A DNA stretch of 64,000 bases from Hymenobacter ruricola (GCF_015694525.1 NZ_JADQDM010000002.1:744001-808000); one strand, 5' to 3'. Shown: positions 9,097 through 17,175, counted from the first letter of the stretch. Notes: a model not told the origin generated them from the sequence alone. Numbers and translations are program-made.

Positions 9097-10110
9097 TTAT
9101 TTCACTGGAGCCTTCCGGCGCAGCTCCACCACGCAAGCACACCGAAACCCGAGCCACTCGCGTGGTCCGTCGTATGGGAAACCCGTTTTCAGGGTGAACT
9201 CCAGAACGGAATGCTCAAACGAGCCGCCTTTGGCAACGCCAGGCGTGGCAGTTAATTCGGCTGCGTTGCCAATCATGTTGAACAGCCCAAAGCCGTTGGG
9301 TGGATGGGCATAGAGGTACTGCGGAAAGGCTCCACCGCCATATCTTCCATTAAACAAATCCGTTGCTTGTTGGGAGTTGCAGCGAAAGGGGGCCATTGTG
9401 CGCCCCACATAAGCTTTTTCAAGAAGGGTGAATTCCATCTTAAAAATGGGTTCATCAGCGGGCTGGGCTCCGGCGATACGGGGCAGGCACTTATCAAAAT
9501 CGTTGCTCTTCCGCAGCAATTGGTGCTTGTAGCGCGCAGTGCCCGGCGTGGGCGGGCGCAACACGCCAAAAGGCGCCTTAATCGGGTCGAGGCCACCGGC
9601 GGCGGCGGCTTCCCATTCGGCTATGGTAGGCAAGCGGTAGGTGACGCGTACCTCATATTGCGCCAACAGTTTCTTGTGTTTCTTTTTGAACTCCGCCGAT
9701 TGCAGATATCCCCGTTGCACCGTCGCCGTGCGCCAACGGCAGTAGTTTACCGCCTGCTCGTAGCTGATGCCAACCACCGGGAAGTAGTAAAAATCCCGAT
9801 ACCCGTAATAGTAATATGGGTTCGCGTTAAGGGTATCATGCCGGGCATAGAGCCACCGGCGCAAGCGGATGGTATCGGGCTGCTGCGACTGATAGAAGGC
9901 TTCAGAAGAGTCTTTTTTCAACGCATGCAAATACTCCAGCCAATGGATGTTGGCCACTTCTGCTTCGTCCATGAACAAGCTGTCCTGCACCGGCACCACG
10001 CCGGGCGCATTCACGGAGCGTAGCAACTCCCGCCGGGCCTGGGCTGCACTTGGGGTAAGGCCACCCAGCTGTAACAATGAGGCAAGCATAAAAACCAGGA
10101 GTAGCTTCAT
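9097..10110 (-). CDS. SUMF1/EgtB/PvdO-family exported protein
   Basis: Exported protein of 337 residues with an N-terminal signal peptide (MKLLLVFMLASLLQLGG, then TPSAAQA). The fold is that of formylglycine-generating enzyme-like (SUMF1) proteins: an early DEAEVANIHWLEYL segment, PVVGISYEQAVNYCRWRT, YRLPTIAEWEAAA, then NAAELTATPGVAKGGSF and a terminal GFRCACV. In Bacteroidota this fold includes the gliding/T9SS lipoproteins GldJ and GldK, but this protein is shorter and lacks a lipobox cysteine. The family varies between enzymes and structural or binding proteins, so no reaction is assigned. The 42-bp repeat array lies just upstream of the start. Confidence 0.75.
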   Translation of the reverse strand: MKLLLVFMLASLLQLGGLTPSAAQARRELLRSVNAPGVVPVQDSLFMDEAEVANIHWLEYLHALKKDSSEAFYQSQQPDTIRLRRWLYARHDTLNANPYYYYGYRDFYYFPVVGISYEQAVNYCRWRTATVQRGYLQSAEFKKKHKKLLAQYEVRVTYRLPTIAEWEAAAAGGLDPIKAPFGVLRPPTPGTARYKHQLLRKSNDFDKCLPRIAGAQPADEPIFKMEFTLLEKAYVGRTMAPFRCNSQQATDLFNGRYGGGAFPQYLYAHPPNGFGLFNMIGNAAELTATPGVAKGGSFEHSVLEFTLKTGFPYDGPREWLGFRCACVVELRRKAPVK

Positions 10111-10126
10111 GCTTCAAAATAACAAC

Positions 10127-10378
10127 CCGGAACTCCGCAATAGCGTCTTCCCCGCCGGCGAGCCCACTCCGGAGCTCCGCAACGCCCATTTGCAGCCGGC
10201 GAAGCCCACTCCGGAGCTCCGCAACGCCCGTTTTCGTCTGGCGGAGCCCGTTGCGGAGCTCCGCGACGGCCGTTTCCACGCGGCGGAGCCTATTCCGGAG
10301 CTCCGGAGTGGGCAAATTGGCACGAAAAAGCCCGTTGCGGAGCTCGGCAACGGGCTTTTCGGCAAAAACAGCTTTTTA
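10127..10378. repeat. Six tandem 42-bp repeats with a palindromic CGGAGCTCCG core
   Basis: Units start at 10127, 10169, 10211, 10253, 10295 and 10337, each exactly 42 bases. Most begin with (C/G)CGGAGCTCCGCAACG, whose CGGAGCTCCG core is its own reverse complement. The rest of each unit has diverged but never gained or lost a base. Because 42 is a multiple of three, both strands appear open and encode PELRN/AELRN-like repeats; this is a by-product of the array rather than evidence of a gene. The last unit doubles as a terminator stem. Confidence 0.85.
10325..10359 (-). terminator. Rho-independent terminator inside the last 42-bp unit
   Basis: A 13-bp perfect stem (AAAAGCCCGTTGC and its complement) around an 8-base loop, followed on the minus strand by T5. 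It lies just after the stop codon of the 10393-11085 gene. Confidence 0.75.
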
Positions 10379-10392
10379 CGCGCCTTCCGGTA

Positions 10393-11085
10393 CTAAGCCG
10401 CGGGCAGTTTGGCTTTCTTGCCGCCGCCCGTATCGGCGTTGCTGAAATCGAAATACGCGGCGGCGCGCCGGGGCTGCTCGGCGTATTCCAGCAGCAGGGC
10501 GAGGTAGGCGCGAAACAGGGCCAGGCAGGTGGCTTCGCGGCCGTCGTGCAGGTCGAGGCGCTGGGTGTCGGTGGTTTTGGCGGCGCCGTCGGTGCGCTTG
10601 AGGGCTTCGCTGAGGACTTCCAGCAGGCCGCGGCCCTCCGTGCGCAGGGGCGAAGTGAAGACGGTGGGGCGGGCGTCGAGGGCGTCGAGGAAGGCCGCGA
10701 AGGCGTCTTCGACCTCGGTTTGGGCGGCTTTGGTGAGGGCGGGGCGGCCCTGGGGGAAGATGGCCTTCAGGTCGGCGCTGCCCTCGTCGTAGGTGGGGTT
10801 GATGACTTTGCGCTCCAGCCGCTTCACGTAGGCCTTGAAATCGGCCAGGGCCTGGCCCAGGGTGATGGTGGCGGCCTGCCCGGCGCCGGACAGCTGCCCG
10901 GCGTGGGTGGCGCGGTAGTTGGCCAGGGCCTTGCCGAGGGCTTTGGCCGGGGCCGCGAAGGCGTCGTTGTCGTCCTGCTCCAGGGCTTGCAGGGTGAAGG
11001 CGGCCATGTCGGCAAACTGGTCGCGGTTGAGGCGCAGGTTGAGGAAGAAATTCTCGAACCGGGCGGCGTACTTGGGCTGGGCCAT
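10393..11085 (-). CDS. Unrecognised cytoplasmic protein
   Basis: A 230-residue protein starting MAQPKYAARFENFFLNLRLN, mostly alpha-helical by composition, with no signal peptide, membrane segment or catalytic motif that I recognise. The C-terminus is lysine-rich (GGGKKAKLPAA). The frame is open for 129 further codons upstream, but that part is proline- and alanine-rich nonsense crossing a G11 tract and a terminator, so the ATG at 11085 is chosen. Codon use is like that of its neighbours. Function unknown. Confidence 0.65.
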   Translation of the reverse strand: MAQPKYAARFENFFLNLRLNRDQFADMAAFTLQALEQDDNDAFAAPAKALGKALANYRATHAGQLSGAGQAATITLGQALADFKAYVKRLERKVINPTYDEGSADLKAIFPQGRPALTKAAQTEVEDAFAAFLDALDARPTVFTSPLRTEGRGLLEVLSEALKRTDGAAKTTDTQRLDLHDGREATCLALFRAYLALLLEYAEQPRRAAAYFDFSNADTGGGKKAKLPAA

Positions 11086-11094
11086 GCGGTAGAC

Positions 11095-11105
11095 GGGGGG
11101 GGGGG
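11095..11105. repeat. G11/C11 homopolymer next to a start codon
   Basis: Eleven G in a row on the plus strand, which is C11 on the coding strand 10-20 bases before the ATG at 11085. Such tracts are prone to slippage; here a length change would alter leader spacing but not the reading frame. Confidence 0.7.
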
Positions 11106-11198
11106 TTGGTGCAACGGGCCGGGCGCCTTGCCCGGCCGGGCGGTAAGGTAGCGGAATAATCCGGCATTGGGCCCCCGCCCCGGCCCGGCCCTTACGCC

Positions 11199-11231
11199 AA
11201 AAAGCAGGACGCCCCTCGCGAAGCGTCCTGC
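11199..11231 (-). terminator. Terminator of the pectate lyase gene
   Basis: Stem GCAGGACGC with its complement GCGTCCTGC, followed on the minus strand by T5. It is placed about 50 bases after the stop at 11279. Confidence 0.85.
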
Positions 11232-11278
11232 CCGATGCGGTGTGTGCCAACCGGCCCGGTTTGGCGCGGCGCCCGCGC

Positions 11279-12148
11279 CTAGTAGATGCGGTAGAACAAG
11301 GTTTTGCCGTTGCCCGAGCCGCCGCTGCCGGTGGTGGTGATGTGGCCGGTGTTGCCGTTGCCGTCGTAGCCGCTGGCCTTGTTGTTGCTCGAGGTGCAGC
11401 CCGTGACGGTGTGGGCCACGTTCTGGCCCGCGCTGCCCAGCTTGAAGCCGTTGCCATCGCCGCTGCCGCCAAAGCCGTTGTTGGTGGCCGTGCAGTTGGT
11501 GATTTTCACGGTGGAGGGCTGGCCGTAGAGGTCCCAGCCGTCGTCGGAGTTGTGGTTGGCGGTGCAGTGGTCGAACTTGTTGTTGGCCCCGGCCGAGAGC
11601 TTGCAGGCGAAGCCGTCGGCGTTTTCGCCGCCGTTGGCCACGTCGTAGTTTTCGGTGGAGGTGCAGTAGGTGATGTTGCAGTCGTGGGCGCCGTTGTACA
11701 CCTGCAGGCCGGAGTCTTTGTTGGCCGTGGTGGTCACGTTGTTGGCGTAGTTGTAGCCGCCCAGCTGAAACACCAGGCCGCAGTCGGGCGCGTTCTTGAT
11801 GGTCATGTTGGTGATGTTCCAGTAGCTGCCGTTCACCTTCACGCCCCAGCCCGAGGCGATGCCCGAGCAGTTGAGGGTGCCGCCGGTGAAGTTGATTTTG
11901 GCGCTGGCCGTGCCGCTGCGCAGCAGCTGCAGGGTGCTGGTGAGGTTGATGGTGCCGCTCACGGTGATGACGTCGCCGGGGTTGGCGGCGGCAATGGCGT
12001 TTTTCAGGGCCGTTTCGGTGGTCACGGTCACGCTGGCGTTGGCCGAAGCGGGCGCCGCGGCGGGGGCGTCGGCCGCGGCGGGGTCGTTGCGTTTGGAGCA
12101 GGCCGTCAGCGACGCGCCCAGGAGTAGAAGAGCAAAAAGTTTGTTCAT
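11279..12148 (-). CDS. PL9-like pectate lyase lipoprotein
   Basis: Predicted surface lipoprotein of 289 residues: MNKLFALLLLGASLTACSKRN has a lipobox LTAC. After an alanine-rich linker comes a right-handed beta-helix domain with the signature of polysaccharide lyase family 9: ENADGFACKL, then NHNSDDGWDLYG, then GDGNGFKLG. In PL9 enzymes the Asp cluster binds the catalytic calcium and the lysine of the last segment is the Bronsted base, so the key residues appear present. Expected role is eliminative cleavage of polygalacturonate outside the cell. A promoter at 12217-12246 and a terminator downstream make it a single-gene unit; a pectin unit lies 40 kb away (51.6-54.1 kb). The ATG at 12148 is fixed by the signal peptide. 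Confidence 0.82.
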   Translation of the reverse strand: MNKLFALLLLGASLTACSKRNDPAAADAPAAAPASANASVTVTTETALKNAIAAANPGDVITVSGTINLTSTLQLLRSGTASAKINFTGGTLNCSGIASGWGVKVNGSYWNITNMTIKNAPDCGLVFQLGGYNYANNVTTTANKDSGLQVYNGAHDCNITYCTSTENYDVANGGENADGFACKLSAGANNKFDHCTANHNSDDGWDLYGQPSTVKITNCTATNNGFGGSGDGNGFKLGSAGQNVAHTVTGCTSSNNKASGYDGNGNTGHITTTGSGGSGNGKTLFYRIY

Positions 12149-12216
12149 GGCATGGTGGGTTTTGGGAAGTAACGGTGGGTACTGAAAGCCGCTTTCCAAA
12201 CGGCCGGCTGGAGCCC

Positions 12217-12246
12217 CAAACGTAGACGCTTTGGTACAGGCCACAA
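12217..12246 (-). promoter_or_regulatory. Bacteroidota-type promoter of the pectate lyase gene
   Basis: On the minus strand, TTG (12246-12244), a 19-base spacer and TACGTTTG (12224-12217), which fits the TTG/TTTG-N19-TAnnTTTG consensus. It predicts a leader of about 60 bases. Confidence 0.7.
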
Positions 12247-12269
12247 GGCGTTTAGCCGCATTAAACTGC

Positions 12270-12305
12270 GCAATCGATGCCGGCATCGATACCGGCATCG
12301 ATTGC
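12270..12305. repeat. Perfect 14-bp inverted repeat between divergent genes
   Basis: GCAATCGATGCCGG and its complement are separated by CATCGATA. The element lies upstream of the pectate lyase -33 box and upstream of the stress-type gene on the other strand, so it may be an operator for either. No regulator gene is adjacent. Confidence 0.6.
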
Positions 12306-12412
12306 ATAGCAATAGCTCGATTTTTGCTGATTCTGCGCCGCCCGCCGGTGTGGTAGCGCCGCAACGCGCCCCCGGCCCCGCCGTAGAACCCGCACACCTT
12401 CCCCGCATCCTC

Positions 12413-12898
12413 ATGGCCCGTACCGTCGTCGGCTTATTCAACCGCGCTTCCGAAGCCCAGGCTGCCGCCGAGCAGTTGCTGGCCGCCGGCTTCCCCGGCA
12501 GCGCCCTCCACCTCGCCACCTCCGCTACCCTGCGCGCCGAACACCTCCCCGCTCCCACCGCCGATGCCCCCGACGCGCACATAGAACCAATGGGCACCGG
12601 CTTCATCCGCTTCTTCACCGACCTCTTCGCCGGCAACGAAAACGCGGCCGATGATGCCCAGGCCCACGCCACCGCCACCCACGCCGACAGCGCCGTGCTC
12701 ACCGTGCGCGCCGCCACCGAGGACGAAGCCAACCGTGCCCGCCAAACCCTGGACGCCGCCGCCGCCGTGGACGTGTACAAGCAAGCCGCGCCATCTGCTC
12801 CCGCGGGCGCGGCCGATGACGTGGTGGACCTGGAAGGCAGCCTCGGCCGCGTGCGCGACAGCGACGAGTTGGATGCGAACGGGCTGACCACGCATTAG
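12413..12898 (+). CDS. General-stress-type small protein
   Basis: A 161-residue soluble acidic protein. The N-terminus (MARTVVGLFNRASEAQAAAEQLLAAGF) is typical of the general stress protein 17M/YflT-like domain, an alpha/beta module that often precedes a second, variable half. The middle has GTGFIRFFTDLFAG, and a segment rich in Ala, Asp and His follows. The upstream in-frame ATG at 12302 is rejected because it overlaps the palindrome and adds low-complexity sequence. Members are usually stress-induced and of unknown biochemical role; none can be inferred here. Confidence 0.65.
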   Translation: MARTVVGLFNRASEAQAAAEQLLAAGFPGSALHLATSATLRAEHLPAPTADAPDAHIEPMGTGFIRFFTDLFAGNENAADDAQAHATATHADSAVLTVRAATEDEANRARQTLDAAAAVDVYKQAAPSAPAGAADDVVDLEGSLGRVRDSDELDANGLTTH

Positions 12899-12900
12899 CA

Positions 12901-13056
12901 GTTAAGGGTTAGGAGTTGGGGGGCGTCTGTCATCCTGAGCGCAGCGAAGGACCTTCTCACGCGAGAACGAATTGCATAAATTCATTTTCCGCAAACGTGA
13001 GAAGGTCCTTCGCTGCGCTCAGGATGACAGACGCCCCCCAACTCTTAACCCTTAAC
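12901..13056. repeat. Long palindrome: 61-bp arms, one mismatch, 34-base spacer
   Basis: Arms 12901-12961 and 12996-13056 are reverse complements with one mismatch. The core is CTGTCATCCTGAGCGCAGCG, a widespread intergenic repeat type that recurs at 47749-47858. The right arm contains the stop codon of the APC permease, so the element fills the whole gap between two convergent genes and must form a hairpin in both transcripts. It can act as a terminator or mRNA 3' stabiliser. Confidence 0.85.
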
Positions 13057-14500
13057 CACCCTCCTGTGCCAGCCGCAGCTTGCTGTGCTTGCGCCCGTAG
13101 CCGTAGTAAATGGCCAGGCCCAGCGCCAGCCACACGAGGAGCCGCAGCCACGTTTCCCAGGGCAGCGAGGCCATCATCACGAGGCACACCACGATGCCCA
13201 GGATGGGCACCACCGGCACCCACGGCGTGCGGAACGAGCGCGGCGCGTCGGGGTTGGTCCGGCGCATCATCATCACGCCCAGGCACACCATCACGAAGGC
13301 CAGCAGCGTGCCAATGCTCGTCATTTCGCCCACCACCGAGATGGGCACGAAGCCCGCAAACAGCGCAATGAACGAGCCCAGCAGCAGCGTCGACTGCGCC
13401 GGCGTGTTGAAGCGCGGGTGCAGGCGCGAGAACACCGGCGGCAGCAGCCCGTCCTTCGACATGGAGAAAAACACCCGCGACTGCCCCAGCAAATCGACCA
13501 GAATAACCGAGGTGTAGCCCACGAGAATGGCCAGAATCACGGCCGAGCTGAGCCAGGCGTAGGGCGTTTTCTCAATGGCCACGGCCACCGGCGCGGCGTT
13601 GTTCTTGAACTCGGTGTAGTTGGCCAGGCCCGTGAGCACGTGCCCAAACAGCACGAACAACACCGTGCACACCGCCAGCGAGCCGAGGATGCCCACGGGC
13701 ATGTTGCGCTGCGGGTTCTTGGTTTCCTGCGCCATGGTGGCCACGATGTCGAAGCCGATAAATACGAAGAAGATGACGCCCGCCCCGCGCAGAATGCCGC
13801 TCAGCCCAAACTCGCCAAACGTGCCGGTATTGGCCGGGATGTAGGGTTGGTAATTGGCCGGGTCGATGTACTGCCACCCCAGCGCGATGAACACCAGCAC
13901 CACCGCCACCTTCAGCGCCACCACCAGCGCGTTGAACCACGCCGAGCCCTTGGTGCCCCGCGTCACGATGGCCGTAATGGCCAGCACGATGAGCATGGCC
14001 GGCACGTTCACGAAGCCTGACACCGTGCTGCCATCAGCCAGCTTCGCACTTTCAAACGGCGACATCACCAGCCGCGCCGGGATGTGCAGCCCGTACTTCC
14101 CCAGAAACTTGATGAGGTACTGCGACCAGCTAATGGCCACCGTGGCGGCGCCCACCGAATATTCCAGCACCAAATCCCAGCCAATAATCCAGGCGAACAG
14201 CTCGCCCATGGTGGCGTAAGAATACGTGTAGGCCGAGCCCGACACGGGCACCAGCGCCGCAAATTCGGCGTAGCACAGCGCCGAGAAGGCGCAGCCCACG
14301 GCCGCCACCACAAAGGAAAGTGTCACGGCCGGCCCGGCGTTGTTGGCCGCCGCAATGCCCGTGAGCGAAAACAAGCCCGCCCCGATGATAACGCCGATGC
14401 CAATGGCAATCAGGCTGACGCCGTTGAGGCTACGTTTGAGGGTATTCGCCCCCGTTTCGGCCGCTTCAGCGCGCAGCAGGTCTAATGATTTTTTAAGCAT
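13052..14500 (-). CDS. APC-family amino acid permease (CAT type)
   Basis: Inner-membrane amino acid transporter of 482 residues with about 12 hydrophobic segments. The first helix region (GVSLIAIGIGVIIGAGLFSLTG) is the APC signature; PVSGSAYTYSYATMGELFAWIIGWDLVLEY and IGFDIVATMAQETKNPQRNMP are typical of the cationic amino acid transporter branch (YfnA-like). The substrate cannot be told from sequence. Start at ATG 14500 (MLKKSLDLLRAEA); the alternative GTG at 14515 lies inside a perfect hairpin. Its stop codon is within the 61-bp palindrome arm. Confidence 0.85.
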   Translation of the reverse strand: MLKKSLDLLRAEAAETGANTLKRSLNGVSLIAIGIGVIIGAGLFSLTGIAAANNAGPAVTLSFVVAAVGCAFSALCYAEFAALVPVSGSAYTYSYATMGELFAWIIGWDLVLEYSVGAATVAISWSQYLIKFLGKYGLHIPARLVMSPFESAKLADGSTVSGFVNVPAMLIVLAITAIVTRGTKGSAWFNALVVALKVAVVLVFIALGWQYIDPANYQPYIPANTGTFGEFGLSGILRGAGVIFFVFIGFDIVATMAQETKNPQRNMPVGILGSLAVCTVLFVLFGHVLTGLANYTEFKNNAAPVAVAIEKTPYAWLSSAVILAILVGYTSVILVDLLGQSRVFFSMSKDGLLPPVFSRLHPRFNTPAQSTLLLGSFIALFAGFVPISVVGEMTSIGTLLAFVMVCLGVMMMRRTNPDAPRSFRTPWVPVVPILGIVVCLVMMASLPWETWLRLLVWLALGLAIYYGYGRKHSKLRLAQEGG

Positions 14501-14510
14501 GAACTGTTTG

Positions 14511-14530
14511 GGCACCCCGGTTGGGGTGCC
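14511..14530. promoter_or_regulatory. Perfect 8-bp-stem palindrome just before the APC permease start
   Basis: GGCACCCC-GGTT-GGGGTGCC begins 11 bases upstream of the permease ATG. It could be an operator or a leader hairpin limiting ribosome access. No T tract follows, so it is not a terminator. Confidence 0.5.
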
Positions 14531-14583
14531 TTGAAATGAAGCAGTATTGCGCTAACTGCGAAAAGAACAGCGGTGATAATACC

Positions 14584-14681
14584 GTCATGTCGAGCTTGTC
14601 GAGACATCTCGCGTGCTGAAGTAATCACACCCGATTGAATTACTTGCTGCACGCGAGATGTCTCGACAAGCTCGACATGAC
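14584..14681. repeat. Intergenic palindrome, GTCATGTCGAGC family
   Basis: Arms of about 32 bases (GTCATGTCGAGCTTGTCGAG and onward, then the complement) with an inner extension pairing AAGTAAT and ATTACTT. It fills the gap between the APC permease start region and the stop of the LLM monooxygenase gene. Confidence 0.8.
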
Positions 14682-14700
14682 CGTTCTACTGATTGACGCT

Positions 14701-15720
14701 CTACGCCAGCACCCGAATAACCGACTCCGAGAACCGCTCCATCTCCTCCAGTTGCGGGCTGGCTTGCAGCAGGAAGAAGTCGACCCCCACCTGCCCGAAC
14801 GCGCCGATGCGGTCCTGAATCTGGGCGGGCGTGCCCGTCAGGCCCGTGCGCAGGCCGCGGTTCGACACCGAGTAATCCTGCAGCGACACCTGCTGCTCCA
14901 GCTGCGTGCCGGCCAGCCACTGCTGGTAGTTGCCGTAGCCCGAGGCCGAGGCCTGCACGTTGGTGATGCGGTCGAGCTCGCGCTTCACGGCCTGCTCGGT
15001 TTCGCGCACCACCGTGTAGCCGGCCACGCCAAATTTCATCGGCGGCAGGCCTTTCTGCTCGCGGCGGCGGCGCATGTCGGCAATGCGCGCCCCAATTTGC
15101 TCGGGCGAGTCGCCGTGCATCACGTAGCCGTCGCACTGGCTCGAAATGAGGTCCTTGGCCGCTTCCGACTCGCCGCCCGCGTACAGGAACGGGGCCTTGG
15201 CGGGCTTGGGCTGCAAGATGTTATCCGCCACCTGGTAGTACTTGCCCTCGTAGCTGAAATGGTCCTGCTTCCACAGATTGGTCACCACGTCGAGCCACTC
15301 TTTGGTGCGGGCGTACCGGTCGTCGTGCTGCTCGAAGTGCAGGCCATACTTGGTAGCCTCATCGCGCCACCAGCTCGACACCACGTTCAGCGACAGGCGG
15401 CCCGGCGCAATCAAGTCGATGTTGGCGGCTTGCTTGGCCAGCAGCGCGGGGTTGTGGAAAGTGGGGCGCACGGCCACCATGATTTCCAGCTGCTCGGTGA
15501 CGGCGGCCAGCGCGGCGGCCGTGCTCCAGGCTTCCAGCGAGGGCGCTTCGGTGCCCTTGATGTCGTTCAAGTACAGCTCCGCAATCAGCGTGAGGTCGTA
15601 GCCCCAGGCCTCGCTGCGCTGCGCCAGCTGCTTCACGTAGCTCCAGTCGGTGGGCATGTGCTCGTCTTCCACGTTGCGCAGCCAGCCCCCGAAAATGGGC
15701 ATCCAATATCCGAATTTCAT
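14701..15720 (-). CDS. LLM-class flavin monooxygenase, sulfonate/sulfone type
   Basis: A 339-residue TIM-barrel, FMNH2-dependent oxygenase of the bacterial luciferase superfamily. It starts MKFGYWMPIFGG, followed by a PTFHNPALLAKQAANIDLIA segment, GRLSLNVVSSWWRDEA, HDDRYARTKEWL and FLYAGGESEAAKD, the pattern of SsuD/SfnG-type enzymes that cleave C-S bonds of sulfonates or sulfones. It lies downstream of the ATP-grasp gene on the same strand, and a SAM-I riboswitch heads the unit. This fits a role in scavenging sulfur from organosulfur compounds; the substrate is an inference. A partner flavin reductase was not seen in the window. Confidence 0.8.
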   Translation of the reverse strand: MKFGYWMPIFGGWLRNVEDEHMPTDWSYVKQLAQRSEAWGYDLTLIAELYLNDIKGTEAPSLEAWSTAAALAAVTEQLEIMVAVRPTFHNPALLAKQAANIDLIAPGRLSLNVVSSWWRDEATKYGLHFEQHDDRYARTKEWLDVVTNLWKQDHFSYEGKYYQVADNILQPKPAKAPFLYAGGESEAAKDLISSQCDGYVMHGDSPEQIGARIADMRRRREQKGLPPMKFGVAGYTVVRETEQAVKRELDRITNVQASASGYGNYQQWLAGTQLEQQVSLQDYSVSNRGLRTGLTGTPAQIQDRIGAFGQVGVDFFLLQASPQLEEMERFSESVIRVLA

Positions 15721-15751
15721 AGCGGTTTTTCTGATGAAAGACCGTCAGCTA

Positions 15752-15825
15752 GCGCGCAGCGAAGCATCCTCACCAAGTGAGTATTCTTCGCTGCAACGAA
15801 GCGGCAAGAATGCCTCGCTGCGCGC
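15752..15825. repeat. Imperfect palindrome between the ATP-grasp and LLM genes
   Basis: GCGCGCAGCGAAGCAT pairs imperfectly with ATGCCTCGCTGCGCGC. It shares the GCAGCGAAGCAT core with the other GTCATGC-type elements in this window and appears to be a decayed copy. Confidence 0.6.
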
Positions 15826-15859
15826 CGCGTCGACGGCCAATTTATTTCTGATGAGCAGC

Positions 15860-16855
15860 TTAAACAGCGGCCAGCTCCCGTTGCGCGGTGGCCGCCGCAG
15901 TAGCGGGCAGCTGCGATTCCAGATAATCCACAAACCGCGCGTAGGGGTCAAACCCCACCACGTTCACGGCATCGGCCACGAAGTTGGACAGGGCGTTGAT
16001 GTCGTAGAACAGCACGTCGCCGGTGCGGTCGTCGATGAGGTATTCGATGCCGCCCACGTCGATTTTGGCGGCGGCCACGATGCGCTCCACGGCGGCCACC
16101 ACCTCAGCCGGCGGCGTGAAGGCTTCCACCTGAATGCCTTTTTTCGGTGCCTCCGTCAGGCAAAACTCGGCCGACTGCTCTTCCGGAATCTGGCAGATTT
16201 CGGCCGGGCACAGGTTGAAGCTTTCGCCGGTGGTGTACACCTTCATGGCGTAGAGAAACTTACCATCCAGCGTTTCGACGCGGTGGATGTGGCCACCGCG
16301 GGGCGTCACGTATTCCTGCACCAGCGCGGTCTGGTCGATGCCGAGGTCAATCTGGTTGGCGTCCACGGCGGCCTGCAGGCCTTCCAGCGTGTCGAAGCGG
16401 ATGATGCCCGCGCCGCTGCCGCCGATGTTCACCTTCACCACCACCGGAAAGCGCAGCTCGCGGGCCGCGTCCACCGCCCGGGAGGCGTGGTTGATGACGC
16501 GCGAGGCCGGGTATTTCAGCCCCAGTGACTCAAACAGCGAGAGCTGCCGGGCCTTGTTCGTCTCGATGGCCGTGGCCGCCGAGCCGTTGATGATGCGCGT
16601 GCCGATGCGCTCCAGGTGCGTGGCGTAGCCGGCCGTGTGGAAGATGCCCTGCCCGTGCCCGCGCAGGTAGGCCGAGGAACTCATCCGGTTCACCACCAGC
16701 GAGTAGCGGCTTTCTTTTTCGGAAGGGTTGAAGAGGTGATGCGCGGCGTCGATTTTCTCGTAGGGCAGCCCGCGCCGGTCCAGTTCGGCGAAGAGCGGCT
16801 TGAACCATTCGGGGTGCTCGAAGTAGATGCCAATGGGCTTTTGCAAGTGCGACAT
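15860..16855 (-). CDS. RimK-like ATP-grasp ligase
   Basis: A 331-residue ATP-grasp enzyme, a family joining a carboxylate to an amine or thiol via acyl-phosphate. The N-terminal pre-ATP-grasp part (IGIYFEHPEWFKPLFAELDR) is followed by NKARQLSLFESLGLKYPASR, VVVKVNIGGSGAGI (the ATP-binding loop), LVQEYVTPRGGHIHRVE, and VGGIEYLIDDRTGDVLFYDI with the metal-binding acid and the DIN end motif. The product is unknown; as the first gene after a SAM riboswitch and a poly-Cys leader it may handle a sulfur-containing or sulfur-starvation metabolite. Start at 16855 (MSHLQKPIGIYF). The LLM monooxygenase follows 139 bases downstream. Confidence 0.78.
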   Translation of the reverse strand: MSHLQKPIGIYFEHPEWFKPLFAELDRRGLPYEKIDAAHHLFNPSEKESRYSLVVNRMSSSAYLRGHGQGIFHTAGYATHLERIGTRIINGSAATAIETNKARQLSLFESLGLKYPASRVINHASRAVDAARELRFPVVVKVNIGGSGAGIIRFDTLEGLQAAVDANQIDLGIDQTALVQEYVTPRGGHIHRVETLDGKFLYAMKVYTTGESFNLCPAEICQIPEEQSAEFCLTEAPKKGIQVEAFTPPAEVVAAVERIVAAAKIDVGGIEYLIDDRTGDVLFYDINALSNFVADAVNVVGFDPYARFVDYLESQLPATAAATAQRELAAV

Positions 16856-17175
16856 AAGGTAAAAAAGAAGGGGGATGATGCGGTGAAAAGGCCCGGGCGG
16901 CGCTTCGATGCGCCAGTGCCGGCGAACCCGGAAAAATGAGATAAAGCCCTGCTATGGGTTCTGAAGCGCCTAAAATCTGCTGAGTTGCCGCCGGGCCACG
17001 ACGCTCAGAAACCGCAGCAGACGCAAGCACAAGCCGCCAAATGAGCGCACGGCACAAAGCCGCATCCCTCAAAGGCCAGAGCAGGCAACAACCCAAAAAA
17101 TTTAGAACGCCAGCGCCGCGAAGCATTCCGCTTCCGCTCGCGCCGACCTACCCGCGGTGTTTCACCCGGGGCAGG

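Noticed and set aside
10127..10378. CRISPR array
   Set aside because: Units are contiguous and diverged, with no constant repeat plus unique spacer pattern, and there are no cas genes nearby.
9947..10396. PELRN/AELRN repeat protein encoded by the 42-bp array
   Set aside because: The same array gives similar repeats on both strands because its core is palindromic; the frame runs into antisense of the SUMF1 gene and has no supporting start signal.
12302..12412. N-terminal extension of the stress-type protein
   Set aside because: It overlaps the palindrome and lacks family character; the conserved start is MARTVVGLFN at 12413.
16530..17126. 198-codon minus-strand frame between the leader peptide and the ATP-grasp gene
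   Set aside because: It overlaps the ATP-grasp coding region in another frame over half its length and has no recognisable motif.
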